In this document: in pieces, positions 32,672 to 44,500 of the stretch
How the letters are laid out: every line of letters begins with the position of its first letter
How positions within the stretch are numbered: position 1 is the stretch's first letter
From: Puccinia triticina
Taxonomy: Eukaryota; Basidiomycota; Pucciniomycetes; Pucciniales; Pucciniaceae
NCBI RefSeq assembly: GCF_026914185.1
Contig: NC_070559.1
Location: forward strand, 8,539,501-8,603,500
Direction: 5' to 3'
Length of the DNA: 64,000 nucleotides
The notes under the pieces: model-generated
What the model was told of the DNA's origin: nothing
The model's database searches: none
The model's input: only the letters and a program-made list of their open reading frames with translations
Program-made: the position numbers and the translations under genes

Positions 32672-33960
32672 TCTCTTCTCGAATCTCGATAAGCTTATTG
32701 GATGCGGTCGGCTTCCCAGCTCAAAATTATGATCATCGCTTTGATACTTTCAACCCGGACATTGTCGCTCAATTTAATCAGTTGTACACTTTCACAAAAC
32801 CAATCCAACTACATTACTTCAAAAAGACAATTATAGCTTACAATCCACACATAGGTCTAATCACATGGGCCAATTTCTTTTCATTTTTACCGATTGTTTG
32901 TCAGCATATATGTCTCTTTCTATCTTTTATGTTGTAGTTGAGATTCTAACCCCAATTTTTCTGTTGACAAAATTGATTAAATAGACATTTTGTTTACTAC
33001 TCAATCAATCCAGATAGGCAAGTTTGTACATAGACATTTTGGTTGGAGGAACATGAGATTCAACAGAAGTATTACTATAGGGAGAATGAGACAAGAGCAA
33101 CAAGTCTCAACTAGCTGATCTCAATGTGAGAGCTTGTCTCAGGTTGCAAGCCCATCAAGACTGAGAATGCACAGTTATGCTAACTTAATAAGTAACTCCC
33201 TCCTAATCATAAAGTGGTAAAACACTTATTGCATTGCACTGACTGGAGGAAGGGACTTATAGGCTAAGTAGACCCCACATCCTGAGGGAATTGAGAATTT
33301 TTGGTGAGCATCTCTTCAACCCATTTCCTTGATCTACAATTGTTTTCATGTTGTAACTTTGTGAGTGTTGAATTCTGCAAGGTGCAATTTGTGTACTACA
33401 TGATGAAGCAGAACTAATGGTAACCATAAAAAAGGCAGTTGAGTGTCACTCAAGGTCCCCAAGAAGATTGAAAGATATGTAGAAAAATTCTCCAAGATCT
33501 TGTGCATCTTTTTTCCACCCAATACCTAATTGTCCAGTCAGAAATGGCTCTGCTACAGTAAATTGAAAATTGTCATTTTCCTAATTCTCTCAAGCCACAG
33601 GGTTGAATTAGCACAAAATCCCCTTGTTAGGAGGGTCCCTGCGGGGAGCTCCTGTTACAAAGGGACTTAGCTAAGTTAGACTACTAGGGGTTTTCAAATT
33701 TGACTTGCATAAAATCATAAGATTTTAATCTGAAAAAAATATGTAACACCCAATCACTCCAAACAGAGCAATGATTCTAAACTGGTACAGTTTCAAAGGT
33801 AAATAACCCGCACTGACCCGCCTAACAAATTTACATTTTGCGCGCGGGGCGTTCAATAGACCAGGCCATGGGCTAAACCCACCACCTGAATGTGAGCCCT
33901 AATTTTGGGGGTCTCACAAGAATCACATAGCCTTTAACACAATTACATAAGCCTATTTTA
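32672..33960. other. intergenic, no gene seen
   Basis: AT-rich DNA after the secreted-protein gene. Nothing recognisable apart from a short imperfect inverted repeat near 33893-33920. Confidence 0.4.
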
Positions 33961-33984
33961 CTTAGTCACAGTTTGTCTCTTTGC

Positions 33985-34275
33985 TACACCACTGAGCAAC
34001 TGGGACATTGGCCCAACATTGGCTTCAATGGTTGGGCTAACCAAACACTCTGGCTTGGTGACCAACATGGGTCCACTGCAACCACAACATCCCCAAAGGG
34101 GAATGGTGGGTCAAAAAATGGCACAAGGGAGTCCCCCACCTTCACCCAACCATGTCCCAATTGTGGCATTGCAGCTGTACAGCCTGCTGCCGTACAAAAG
34201 GACAAAAAGTGGGCTTCAAACCCACACCCTTGTTGCTGTCCCAGGTTAACAAGCAGATTAACCGTTGTGCCAACC
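33985..34275 (-). repeat. possible tRNA-derived SINE
   Basis: On the minus strand an A-box (TGGCACAACGG, near 34265) is followed ~39 bases later by a B-box-like GGTTTGAAGCC within a perfect 5-base T stem (gtggg/cccac). No acceptor stem pairs, so it is not a tRNA gene. The unrelated ~220-base body downstream would be the SINE tail. Ends are not defined. Confidence 0.35.
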
Positions 34276-35112
34276 AGATTGGTGTCAGGAGGTAGCTTTT
34301 GTGTACATATTGTTGGGATTTCAACTCTTTGCCGGCAAGGAGAAAGAGAAGAGCTCTTGAGGGTGCTCGAGAAAAGGGGCGGTGATGATGGATGGATCAC
34401 CAGATGCGGCTCAGATGCGCAGCGGAAAAAGAAGGAGAGAACCAATGAAGACTGATTTCTTGTACAGGGATAACTATAAGTAGAATTTGTACAAGCATCT
34501 ATCTGTGGTTGAGAATAATACTGAATAAAATGATGTTTGTTACCGGGAGCGCCAGCGGGAGGTGGGTGGAGTCCATGGTGGCCGCCCAGCCCCGCCGTAT
34601 AAGCGCCCTACAGGCGAGACACGTGACAGAGAACTGTTTACAGCGTCACGTAATACGACCTGGTAGAAAGGGGGCGCATAAAGGGCGGAAGGGGAAGTCA
34701 AGGACAAGCCTGACCCTACCCAGAAGCTCCCGTCCTCTTTAATTCCTCCCCCCAGAGGCCTCACTCGGATCCTCATCCTTCTTGCTTTCCCCACCGTCAT
34801 CCATCCGGAAATCCCCAGCTCCATAACCCTCCTTAGAGCCCAGATTTTCGGAAATTCAACCTTTTTCAATTCAAACTCTTCCTTATTTCACACCATCCAT
34901 CAACCAACTTTTGCGAGTCCAAACAACCATAACTCTAAACCATCCTATCTAACTCAATTTTCAAACATCCGAAAACCCACAAACTCTAAACACTTCCATC
35001 GACCTGCAACCTTCTTCTAAAAACTCCTCATCTACGATCCCCCTTTCCCACAACTCCTCCACGCTACCCTTTCGACACAACCCCCCCCCCCACCAAACAA
35101 AACCCCAAAGCA

Positions 35113-35526
35113 ATGTCAGATCTAAACATCCAAGACACCTCGGACAGCGTGAGAGCCGCAGCTCAAAACCCCCAACCACAGGGCGAGCAAAGCCAACCGG
35201 CCCACCAAATTCCTCCCCAAGAGTCAGGCGCGAATACGAGCACACCAAACTTGTTGTCACAAACCTCCGGAGTCCAACCCAAACCACCCAAGGCCCCGAA
35301 GGCCCCTAAGACGACCAAACCAATCACCCGGGCAGCGTCAAAAAACAACCCACCCGGGCAACAGGCCGACCAGGAAGCTGGGGAACCCTCGAGAGAGACC
35401 CTCAAAGATCCCGACATCACGGAGATACTCGCAAACCCTAGCGGTAAGCAAAGAGCTCAATACAAGCGTTTAAGTCGAAGGAAACTGATCAAAAAAAAAA
35501 AAAAAAAAAAAAAGAGAAATCTGTAG
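35113..35526 (+). CDS. DIRS 1 Gag, N-terminal part (broken at A23 run)
   Basis: 137 residues, Pro/Gln/Ser-rich and disordered, with a basic PKAPKAPKTTKP segment. It runs into a 23-base A homopolymer (about 35491-35513), giving poly-Lys, and then stops. The next frame (to 36622) is open across the same A-run, so one slip or sequencing error in the run joins them into a single Gag. Confidence 0.6.
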   Translation: MSDLNIQDTSDSVRAAAQNPQPQGEQSQPAHQIPPQESGANTSTPNLLSQTSGVQPKPPKAPKAPKTTKPITRAASKNNPPGQQADQEAGEPSRETLKDPDITEILANPSGKQRAQYKRLSRRKLIKKKKKKKKRNL

Positions 35527-35555
35527 TACCAAAACGTTCTGAGAAGAACTTAATC

Positions 35556-36622
35556 GTGAACGACTCTGATTTGGAAGAAGAGATGGAGCGCGAAACCCAA
35601 ACATTCCTGATGGCACGTCTGATGAAAGCCAAGAAAGCAGGTGACAAAGCCGCAATAGATCGATACTCCAAGATGTATGAGGCAGTCTTAGCGGACAAAA
35701 AGAAGAAGACAAAGATCACAGTGGATAACAACATCCAAGTCGTATTCCAATCACCCATCATCCCTCAGAAGAGACCGTCGGTAACCAAAGAAGCAACACA
35801 AGTACGCAACGTGAAATTCATCGTTGGCCGCTCCAACTCTCACAACGACGGCGGGTTTACCCCATATTTCCACAAGTTGCTCCTAGAGTGCAAAGGACCG
35901 CTACCCCTTACCATTTTCAATCGCGAATGGCAAGAGAAAGCTCTAATCCATCATTCTCAGAACCAACCCAAAACCGACGAAACGGCCGCAGAGAAAGGAC
36001 TCCGCTACCACGGCCTCCCGGTCCCGGACGAATTCTCACAATCGTTCACGGACTGGACCCTAAACCACCGATGCTTCCACTCAACCATGAAAGACAGGTA
36101 CAACTACCCGGTACTCGCAGACTGGATACTAGTGCACAAGGGCTACTGCGACCGTCTCCACAGGAAGCACGGTTTTATGGTAGCTCTCAGGTACGACATA
36201 CGGATCAGAAACAACGCCTTTGCGTTTAGGGTAGAAGTTGACGGCGAAGAGTCCTTCTCCGACATCTCTAAGTTCAAGCAAGAAACAGCTGATGAAGCGA
36301 TATCCCTTTGCCAAGACTTCAACAAGGTCGGTCTTCAAGAGAATCCCTACGCTATCGGAGAAGGCCGAGTGGGCGGAGACCCACTGAAAGGAATCCGACC
36401 CCATAAACCATCCAGGGCCAACCACCAAGCCCAACCAAACCCACCGAAGACCAGGACAAGTCAGAAGCAATCGGCCGATGAGACGCCGTCTTCTTCACAC
36501 GGCCCATCTTCCCTTCCAGCTAAACCTGAACAAGGCAGAGGCCCTCCCGGCAGCGGGTACAAAGGGAACAATTTCAATCCCAATCACACCGGTGGTAGTG
36601 TGCGCCACAAAAACCGTGACCA
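35556..36622 (+). CDS. DIRS 1 Gag, main part
   Basis: The frame has no ATG at its start and is open upstream into the A-run, consistent with being the continuation of the 35113 frame. It begins with an acidic/coiled segment, then a ~200-residue conserved-looking domain (FTPYFHKLL...FHSTMKDRYNYPVLADW), then a Pro/Ser/Gly-rich basic tail. DIRS Gag proteins lack a zinc knuckle in many families, as here. It ends at a GTAAGT that could be a splice donor joining it in frame to RT. Confidence 0.65.
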
Positions 36623-36957
36623 GTAAGTTACGACCACCTTTCACATTTGATCCCTCCCCCCCCACCATCGTCCACTCCTCCTGATCCAGCCACCCTTACC
36701 TTCCTTCAAATCCTCCCCCCCCCGTCCGTAACCAAAACAGAACCGCACCGTTCTAAAGGAGACCATCGAACCAAGATTCCTTTTCCTTGGTTTTCCCCCC
36801 TCCCTAGTTCATCTCATTCTTGTTTCCCCCACCCTTTCCTTCCCTCGGCGTATCCGCCCTCCCCAAATTGTTAATTCCAACCCACCTAATTATTCCGAGA
36901 AATAAAAGAATGATTAGACAAAATTTCTAATGAGTAACCTCTCCGGTACACCCTTAG
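36623..36957 (+). other. candidate spliceosomal intron between gag and pol
   Basis: GTAAGT at 36623 and CCTTAG ending at 36957 enclose 335 bases. Removing them joins ca|g gat tac gga in the same frame as the RT ORF with no stop. The interior is pyrimidine rich. Without splicing, Gag stops three codons later and RT must start at 36995. Confidence 0.5.
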
Positions 36958-38395
36958 GGATTACGGAGCGGGAGAGAGCCCCATTGAGACACCAATGCAA
37001 ATCGAAGAGCTAGAAACGCTTCAGACCAGGCACAGGTGGCCCATCAAAGTGTTGTGTGAAATGAATATAGGAGAGTGGGAGAAATCCTTAAGGAAAGCAA
37101 ACCTGCTTGAAGAGTATGCAGACGTGATTCACGGTTTCCGCAACGGTTTCCACCAAGGGATCCCAGAGCACAACCTAGGCCCAGGAATGACCCACTACAC
37201 CCCTCCAAACCATCAAAGCGCTTTACTCGCCAGAGAGAAGATCAAGGCTACGATAGCTAAAGAAATCAAAGCAGGCCGCATGTTTGGACCGTTCTCTCAT
37301 GAGGAACTGATGGAGAGATACGATTTTTTCAGGACAAACCCCCTGGGAGCCGCAGTAAACAGAGACGGAACCATCAGGCCCATCAACGACCTGTCATTTC
37401 CCAGGAACGTACCGGAGATACCCTCCGTAAACTCATTTGTAGACAAGTTAGACTACCTTACGACCTGGGGTGATTTTGAAACAACGTCACGCTTCTTCCA
37501 ACGCCAAAGCCAACCCCTAATCCTAGCCATCTTCGACTGGGAGAAAGCTTATCGCCAAATCCCAACGGCCAAGAGCCAATGGCGATACCTAATGGTCAAG
37601 GACTTCAACGGAGGAATCCTAATTGACACCAGGATAGCTTTCGGAGGGGTAGCCGGATGTGGCTCATTTGAGAGACCGGCAGATGCCTGGAAAGACTTGA
37701 TGAAGAAAGAATTTGACTTAGTTGAAGTCTTCCGTTGGGTAGACGACAACCTCTTCATCAAAACCAAGCAATCAGAAGTCAAAATGGACCAAATAGTAAA
37801 CCGATTGGAGCAGCTTGGGGTGAAAACAAACGCTAAAAATTTTTCTCCCTTCAAAGAAGAGCAAAAGTACATCGGATTCGTTTGGAACGCAACCAGGAAA
37901 ACGGTACAACTACCCGACGACAAAAAGTACCAAAGGTTACAGCAAGTTAAAGCATTTTTAATCCCTGGTGCAGAATTCTCGTTCGGCCAGGTAGAGCAGC
38001 TTGCGGGCCGTCTCAACCACGTCTCCTATATCCTACCGCAACTCCGCTGCTATCTGAACAGCCTGTACAGATGGATGAACAATTGGAAACGCAGACACAC
38101 AAATCGCACCCTTCCCAAAGACGCCCGAACGGACCTCGAGTACTGGCTCACAACCCTCCTCCAGTACAAAGAAACCCGCATGATCCAAAACCCCGACCCA
38201 GTCGAAATCGGGTGGGTGGGCGACGCATCTACTAGCTTCGGAATAGGAATCCTCATTGGCAAAAGATGGGCCCAATTCCAACTGGCGGAAAACTGGAACA
38301 AAGGCCCAGAACCCAAACGGGATATCGCGTGGCTAGAAACAGTAGCGATAAGGCTCGGTCTAATTGCGCTAAAACAGATGAACATCCGACCGGGG
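36958..38395 (+). CDS. DIRS 1 reverse transcriptase and start of RNase H
   Basis: The RT ATG usually chosen would be 36995; the frame is open from 36958 if the intron is real. Motifs: GTIRPINDLSFPRN, ILAIFDWEKAYRQIP, AFGGVAGCGSF and the catalytic box FRWVDDNLFI. The following region (WVGDASTSFGIG) begins RNase H. The natural coding sequence stops at 38395-38403 where the KDZ transposon enters after PGKTL; the residues to 38479 come from the transposon end. RNase H resumes at 50222. Confidence 0.85.
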
Positions 38396-38403
38396 AAGAC
38401 CCT

Positions 38404-38572
38404 CACCCCTTTTGATACCCCCCTGACTATACAGAAGTACATGCACACGGTGCATGAAACCTGCTGGATAGTCAGTTAGCAGACCTCGCCTGACCTCGCC
38501 TCTCCGCGTGTCACCTCGGCTACATTTCCGCCAAAACTCGACAAGTCCTCCATGATTAGTCATCAAGCCCTA
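38404..38572 (+). repeat. left terminal inverted repeat of KDZ element
   Basis: 169 bases matching the complement of 50053-50221 almost base for base. It contains a hairpin: gactatac...ggatagtc around the perfect palindrome catgcac-acg-gtgcatg. Confidence 0.9.
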
Positions 38573-38903
38573 ATGCTGCGCAGTGTCGCAGCAACCACAC
38601 CCGGCATCTGTCAAGTCTGGTGCCGTTCACAAGTAGGTCAACCACCTATCCCAACCAAACAATCATCCCTTCCTTCATCACTTCACCAACAACCACCCAC
38701 TATCCTCAACAAACGGTACTACCTTCAGCAACCACCCACTATCCTCCACAAACAGTATCCTTCACCAGCGGTCAACCACCCACCATCCAAAACAAGCAGT
38801 TTTTCCTTCATCAGTTCACCACTGGTCGACCACCTATCCCATCCGACCCATCCAGACGGTTTTGTCCAGAAAACTTTTCCATTTCCAACCTCCCTACTAA
38901 AGA

Positions 38904-41203
38904 ATGCAGAACTCACCCGACCTTGAGCCTTACAACAGCGAAGGCCAAATTTCTCCCTACATCCCCATCTCAAACCCCAATTCCCAAAACCGTTACACCC
39001 ACCCTCATCATACAGATATTGCTACTCCGCTTGGTAATCCTCCACTACAATATGCAAACATTAGTTTGGCTAGCTCTCATATTTTTAATCCGTCATTACC
39101 AGAACCCTTCCGGGTCACCTCTCACGGATCAAATAATGGATCTTCCGTGGCGTCTTTACCCGCCCATTTCATTTTTCATGCTTCCTCTCCCCCTCTACAC
39201 ACCCCACATCCGGTCAGAAACTTCTCCAATCCTACAAGTACCACAATCAATCTACCCAACCTTCCACCAATTCCCTCTAGTAAAGAAACCCAATCTTCTG
39301 TCTCCAAAGCTTGGGCACCTCCAGCCAAAAAACCAGCTGCTCGCAAACCCCGCAAGGCACCTTCTACCGCGATTGCTCCAAGCAGTGTTACCAACACTCC
39401 ATCCGTCTGCCAACTTTCTCCAAGTGCCCCCATTAAACGCACTCCGACTCAACCTTCTCCAAGTGTCCCGATTAATCCCCCAGCCCTTCCCGAATCTGTC
39501 AAAGCACCCCTGATTGACCTTCATGCGTGTACCAATTGAAAGCGCAAAAGGATGACAACCTCGGACAGTCGTTCTGCTCAACCTCAATCAAAAGAAACAC
39601 TAATGCAGATGACTGAAGCCAAACTTGCATTACAAGCTCAGGAATCATCGAAAGGGGCCATGTCTGATGCCGATCGTCAATTCTTTGCTCGCTTTTACTC
39701 CCAGCAACGCAAAGAGCTCATCATTCAAGCGATCGAGCGGGAGGTATCTATGTTGATGGTGGATGGCTACTTGTCAGTTTTCGCATCTCGTTTTGTTTTT
39801 TTTGCAAATTGACCATTCATTTTGTCTCCAATTCTTGTTTTCCTCCTAGGGGAAAGCGAATGATTATTAAGAAGCCAAACTGCTTCAACGAATTTATGAA
39901 GACTCCGCAAGCCAGATCTGTGTTCCGCGGCCGTAAGTCTTCCCAACCTTGTATCTTATCTCATTCACCCACCCCACCCAGCTAACTTAATTGTTTACAG
40001 CCCATAAGGGTGTTAAGGATAAGACAGTCATGGGCGGCGTTGCAAGTCGTTGGCACGCACTCACTCCGGAAGAGCAAGAGAAATTCCGGAAGGCTGCTCG
40101 ATCCAAACCTTTGCCTGATGCAGACGATGACAACCCAGATGATGGTTCTGAATCCAATACCGATGAAGATGACAAGCAACCTATCTCTACCGCCCTCAAA
40201 TCTGGAATTTGTCGGACAATCTCCTTCAAACGGGCGTCCGAACAGGTGGCTAACTTCATGGATTTATGGGTTAAACAGGTGAAGTACCACTCAATCTCAT
40301 CGCTAGATTCAACACATACTCACTTTATTTTACAGGCGGTCCACATTGCCAAAACGTGCAACTGCGAGATGGTATTTTTCGCCGTCTCCAGGCACTTAGG
40401 ACTTCATTCGTTCCAGTACACCCAAAGTACCCACGGTGCGAGTGCCTTTGTGGCAGCCGCGCAAAACATGGATGGTTTGAGGCACTATCCTGCGCGGATG
40501 CAAGGCTACCTTGCTGGCTATAAACTTGCAGACCTGGCCGCTTTAGCAGAAGGTAAGCACACTAACTCGGTACCACCACAAGTCAATCAAGCAACATCAC
40601 TCATCCCATTTGTTATTTGACGGCAGGAAAAAAGACGAAAAACAAAGCCGTGTCGGCAGTGGCTCGCATGTCTACATTAGTTGGTAAGTGTAAATTCTGG
40701 CTGCCAAAAACCGAACTGAAACATCCTCTATAGCTTAACTTATCGTCACTTTTCTAGCTGAAAAAACCAACGGTGCCTTGACTCAATGGCCTTGGACAAA
40801 TACCGATGAGGTACTTGCCGAAGTAAAGTACCGTGTAGTCCTCCTTCCGGGTGGAAAGACACAGCTCAAATGGATCAAGTCGCCGAGTCGAGACCTCCAT
40901 GTAAAACCTCAAGCTGTTCTACTGAACGACCTCGAAAACAACCTCATCAATGTTGTGCATGATCCAACCATGCCCGATCCGGTCAAATCTCCAAAATTCA
41001 CCAAAAGAATCACCGAGAAAAAACAGCCTCCCAAACATGCTTCCAAGGGCCGTTTTCGTAAACGGATTCCCTCTACCAGTTCCACCGCTTCACTCGACTC
41101 CGAACAGATCGCCACAACACCATCTGCAAGTGAGAATAGCAAAACTGGGCAGCAAGAAGGTAGTGGTGCTTCTGAAAATGGTACCGACTTGGGTGATATA
41201 TAA
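38904..41203 (+). CDS. HMG-box-like protein carried by the KDZ element
   Basis: Six exons join in frame with clean sites: introns 39773-39849, 39933-40000, 40279-40335, 40553-40626 and 40684-40757. The N-terminal ~210 residues are Pro/Ser/Thr-rich with a KKPAARKPRK basic patch. Next come a helical segment and an HMG-box-like domain (NCFNEFMKTPQARSVF...GVASRWHALTPEEQEKFRKAA), then a C-terminal domain I do not recognise (HLGLHSFQYTQSTHGASAF). One in-frame TGA at 39537-39539 sits just before KRKRM; translation may start at 39552 instead, or this copy is damaged. It diverges from the transposase gene. A DNA-binding helper role in transposition is inferred. Confidence 0.7.
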
Positions 41204-41489
41204 GCCACCTTTGTCCTCTATTTATCCAATGGCTTTGTCTCCCGCGCAGACTGATGTTTTCTCTTGTTCTGTGCTCTCCTGTGTTGAACTGATCTCTGTC
41301 CCGCTGTCTCCTTTATCTCCCCAGTTCATCTATTTTCATACCTTTGTTTCCTTTTCTCCAGCCGGTCTAGAATAGAAAATTCTCCAGATCACTATTATTT
41401 AATTCCCTGATCATTACAAAGTACATAGTTCTAACAAGCACCTTGAAAATATCAAGATTGCTTGTTGTAAAATTGAGTCTGCTGCGAGG

Positions 41490-41522
41490 CAATCCAGAAG
41501 TTCTGCCAGAACTTCTGGATTG
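41490..41522. repeat. perfect 16-base inverted repeat
   Basis: caatccagaagttctg, one C, then its exact complement. It lies in the gap between the HMG gene and the DIRS fragment. It could be a terminator-like hairpin or a recombination relic; no function is shown. Confidence 0.7.
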
Positions 41523-41589
41523 GAATACAAGCAGCGAGTCTAAGGACGGCTCAGTGGCTCTGTCAAATCAATTAGTGGCTGCCTTGAAC

Positions 41590-44500
41590 ACGTGAAAGTA
41601 ACAGATAATGCTATGTCCACGCCGCTTGCAGAGTGGTGCGCCTGATAGGAGCGGCGCGCAGACTGTGCGCTCTACGGCACGTGGTCTGTCTCTGCGCCGC
41701 TCACCCGTGCAGGCTACTGAGTCTGACGCGGCTAGGCCTATGGGCTCGACCCTCCTTCCGGGAGGGGAGCCCGTGTCTCACGATGTGCCTAGCCGTGTGT
41801 GGGTCGAAGGGGAAAGCTGTCTCTCACTGCCTGTGTGGCACGGCCGGTAGTGTTGAGACACCTTTCCGAGCAGAAACAGCAACTAACCGTCCTGGGAGTG
41901 GGGGACGAGGCGCTAAGCCCTCTACTCCGGTTCCGCAGGAGCCTGAGCCTCAAGCGGCAAAAACCCCCCACTCCAAGGAGACGGGGTAGCGCTACGTGAC
42001 TTCTACCCGGGTCTTTCCCCTTTGACGCCACATCAATGGTTTGGTCCGTTTGGGAAACGGAAAGATTTGTGGAAGAGCTGCCTGGGTGACGACAGTGTGT
42101 CATCTCCTTGTTAAGGTAGTCTTTGACTGATGTGGATGAGGTTATGCGCGGAAACTTCTTGATGGTTGGGAAGAGGTATGTGTGGCAACAAAGGTTTGCC
42201 AGAAAAACCAACTTGAGTCTGTTGAATTTTCTCTAGGTCTGACTTATGGCGAGTTCTGAGTTTACATGCAAGAAGGTGGTTTAGAGGGAGATAGATGGAA
42301 GATGGGTTTGGAATAGTACCACGGTATCTTACTCGGGGGCTCTCTCCGTTAGCCACTTGTCCAGGTCCTCCGGGAGCAGTAAAGACACGAAATCCAATGG
42401 GCTATTTACAGATGCATCTCCTCTCGAAAGCGCATCCGCGCGGTTTTCCGTCGAGGTTACTCGCTTTGCCACAATGTCTAGTTCCAGGTTGACTAAGAGT
42501 GTTTGGATTCGCTTCCACTCTTCATTCACCCATATGTCATTCGATTTCCGGTTATGGACAAGGCTCTCTGAGGTTGTGTTGTTGGTCCACACTATCAGTG
42601 TCTTGCCCCTACAAACTCGTAGCTTCTTCAACATAAGTAGGCCTATCCGGATGGCCACGGTCTCCAACCACGCAATGGTTTTTGGTCCATTTAGTTTGTT
42701 CTTCCAACCCTTCACGATTTGGAACCTCGACCACCGGTCTCCAATTAGTACTCCGATGCCGTATGAGGATGACACGTCACCCACCCAATTAATTTCAGTT
42801 GGTTCTGGGTTGGCGATTAGCCGGGTATTGGTAAAGGACTGTAGCGTTGAGAGCCAGAAAGTTAGGTCTTCCTCGACGTCATGTGGGAGGAATCGCGGGG
42901 CTGCCTTCTTGAACCAGTTCTTCAGCCACCGATAAATGGAGCACATGTAGCACCTTAGTTGTGGTAGCAGCATCGCAACGTGGTTCAAACGGCCAGCCAA
43001 CGTTTCTACCTGTTTGAAAGAGGCTTGGTGTTTTGGTGATAGGAACATCTTTATCTGGTCGACGCGTTCCTGTAGTTTCTGTTCTGGTAAGCGTACTGTC
43101 TTCTCTTCGCCGTTCCAGATAAAGCCAATGAATTTCTGTTTGACTTGAAAGTGAGAGAATTTTGTGTCATTTGTCTTTACACCCAGCTCTTTTGACCTCC
43201 CGACTATGTCGTCCATCGAGACGGTAGATTGGTGAGTCTTGATAAACAAGTTATCATCCACCCACCGGAAAACTTCTAGAACGTCAAATTCATGTTTCAT
43301 CAGGAGCTTCCAGGCATCTGCTGGTCGGCCGAAAGATCCACAGCCCGCTACGCCGCCGAAAGCTATCCTTGTGTCTAGTAATATCCTGTCTTTGAAATCT
43401 TTGATCATCAGATACGGCCATTGGCTGGGGTGTGTGGGAATCTGGCGGTATGCCTTCTCCCAATCAAAAATCGCTAGCAAGACCGTTTGTTTGAGGCTCC
43501 TAAAAAAGGTAGTAACCTTATTAAAATCATCCCAGGTAGTCTTGAAGTCGCTGGCGTCGACAAACGAGTTTACTGAGGGGATGGAGTCATTGTTGCGTGG
43601 ATACGACAAATCATTAATTGGTCTGAAGGAGCCGTCTCCGTTTGTCACCGCACCAAGTGGGCTCGTGCGGAGGAAGGGGAAAACCTTGTTTACTTCTTCT
43701 GGTTCGTATGGTCCGAACATCCTTCTGGCCTCGGTCTCCTTCTGTATCAAATCTTGGATCTTCTCTTTGGCCAGGAAGGCGGAAGAGTGATTCGGTGGTG
43801 TGAAACGTGGCAAGACCCCGACGCGGTGTGGTGGGATGCCTTGGTCGAATCCCTCCTTAAAACCTTGTACCACATCAGAAAAGGAATCCCATAGCTTCGC
43901 CGCTTTAAGGGCCTCTTCCCAGGCTTCGATGTTCATCTCGCATCGGACTTTGGTCGGCCAATTTGGCAAGCTCACGGGGGTTTGGTTGTCTGAATGGGGG
44001 AAGGCGCTTCTATGGCTCTTTTCCCGAGGAAGTAGGGCTCTGGATTGCTTCTCATTTTGGCTTGACATTCACGAAAACGGAAAAAGAATAAAAACAATTC
44101 TCATATCAACGTTTGGGCATCTATAATCTAGGGGGCTTGATTGTGTAGGGCCTACGTCGTATACACATTGATAGATTAAGAAAAAGAGGGGTTTGGACTG
44201 CAGGCTGGGTCTGGAACAAACGGGGATGAGAAAGGAAAAAACCGGTGCATGACGACCGAGATTAAATTCTCCTTACTTTGGCGCAGGTGTGCGAAAAAGG
44301 AAAGTGTTTCTCCAGGGAAAGCAGCACGACGAAGATAGGCTGGACCGGCGTGAAGGGAAACCTGCCGCCGCCGGCCTCTTTGTTGTCCTCCTTATGAAGG
44401 CTCTCTGCTTTCCCAGGAGGAAAGATCTAGGCTCTGAAAGCCTCGCCTTGGACCTCGCTGGTTTGAACCGGCGCTGGTCTCATGGCGTCATCACCACTCT

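Noticed and set aside
34208..34275. A working tRNA gene on the minus strand
   Set aside because: A and B boxes are present but no acceptor stem pairs.
38396..38479. RT frame continuing to 38479 as the natural C-terminus
   Set aside because: Residues after PGKTL are encoded by the KDZ inverted end; the true continuation is at 50222.
38620..39513. 297-residue + frame rich in Pro, Leu and Thr
   Set aside because: Shadow of the HMG-gene exon 1 in another frame.
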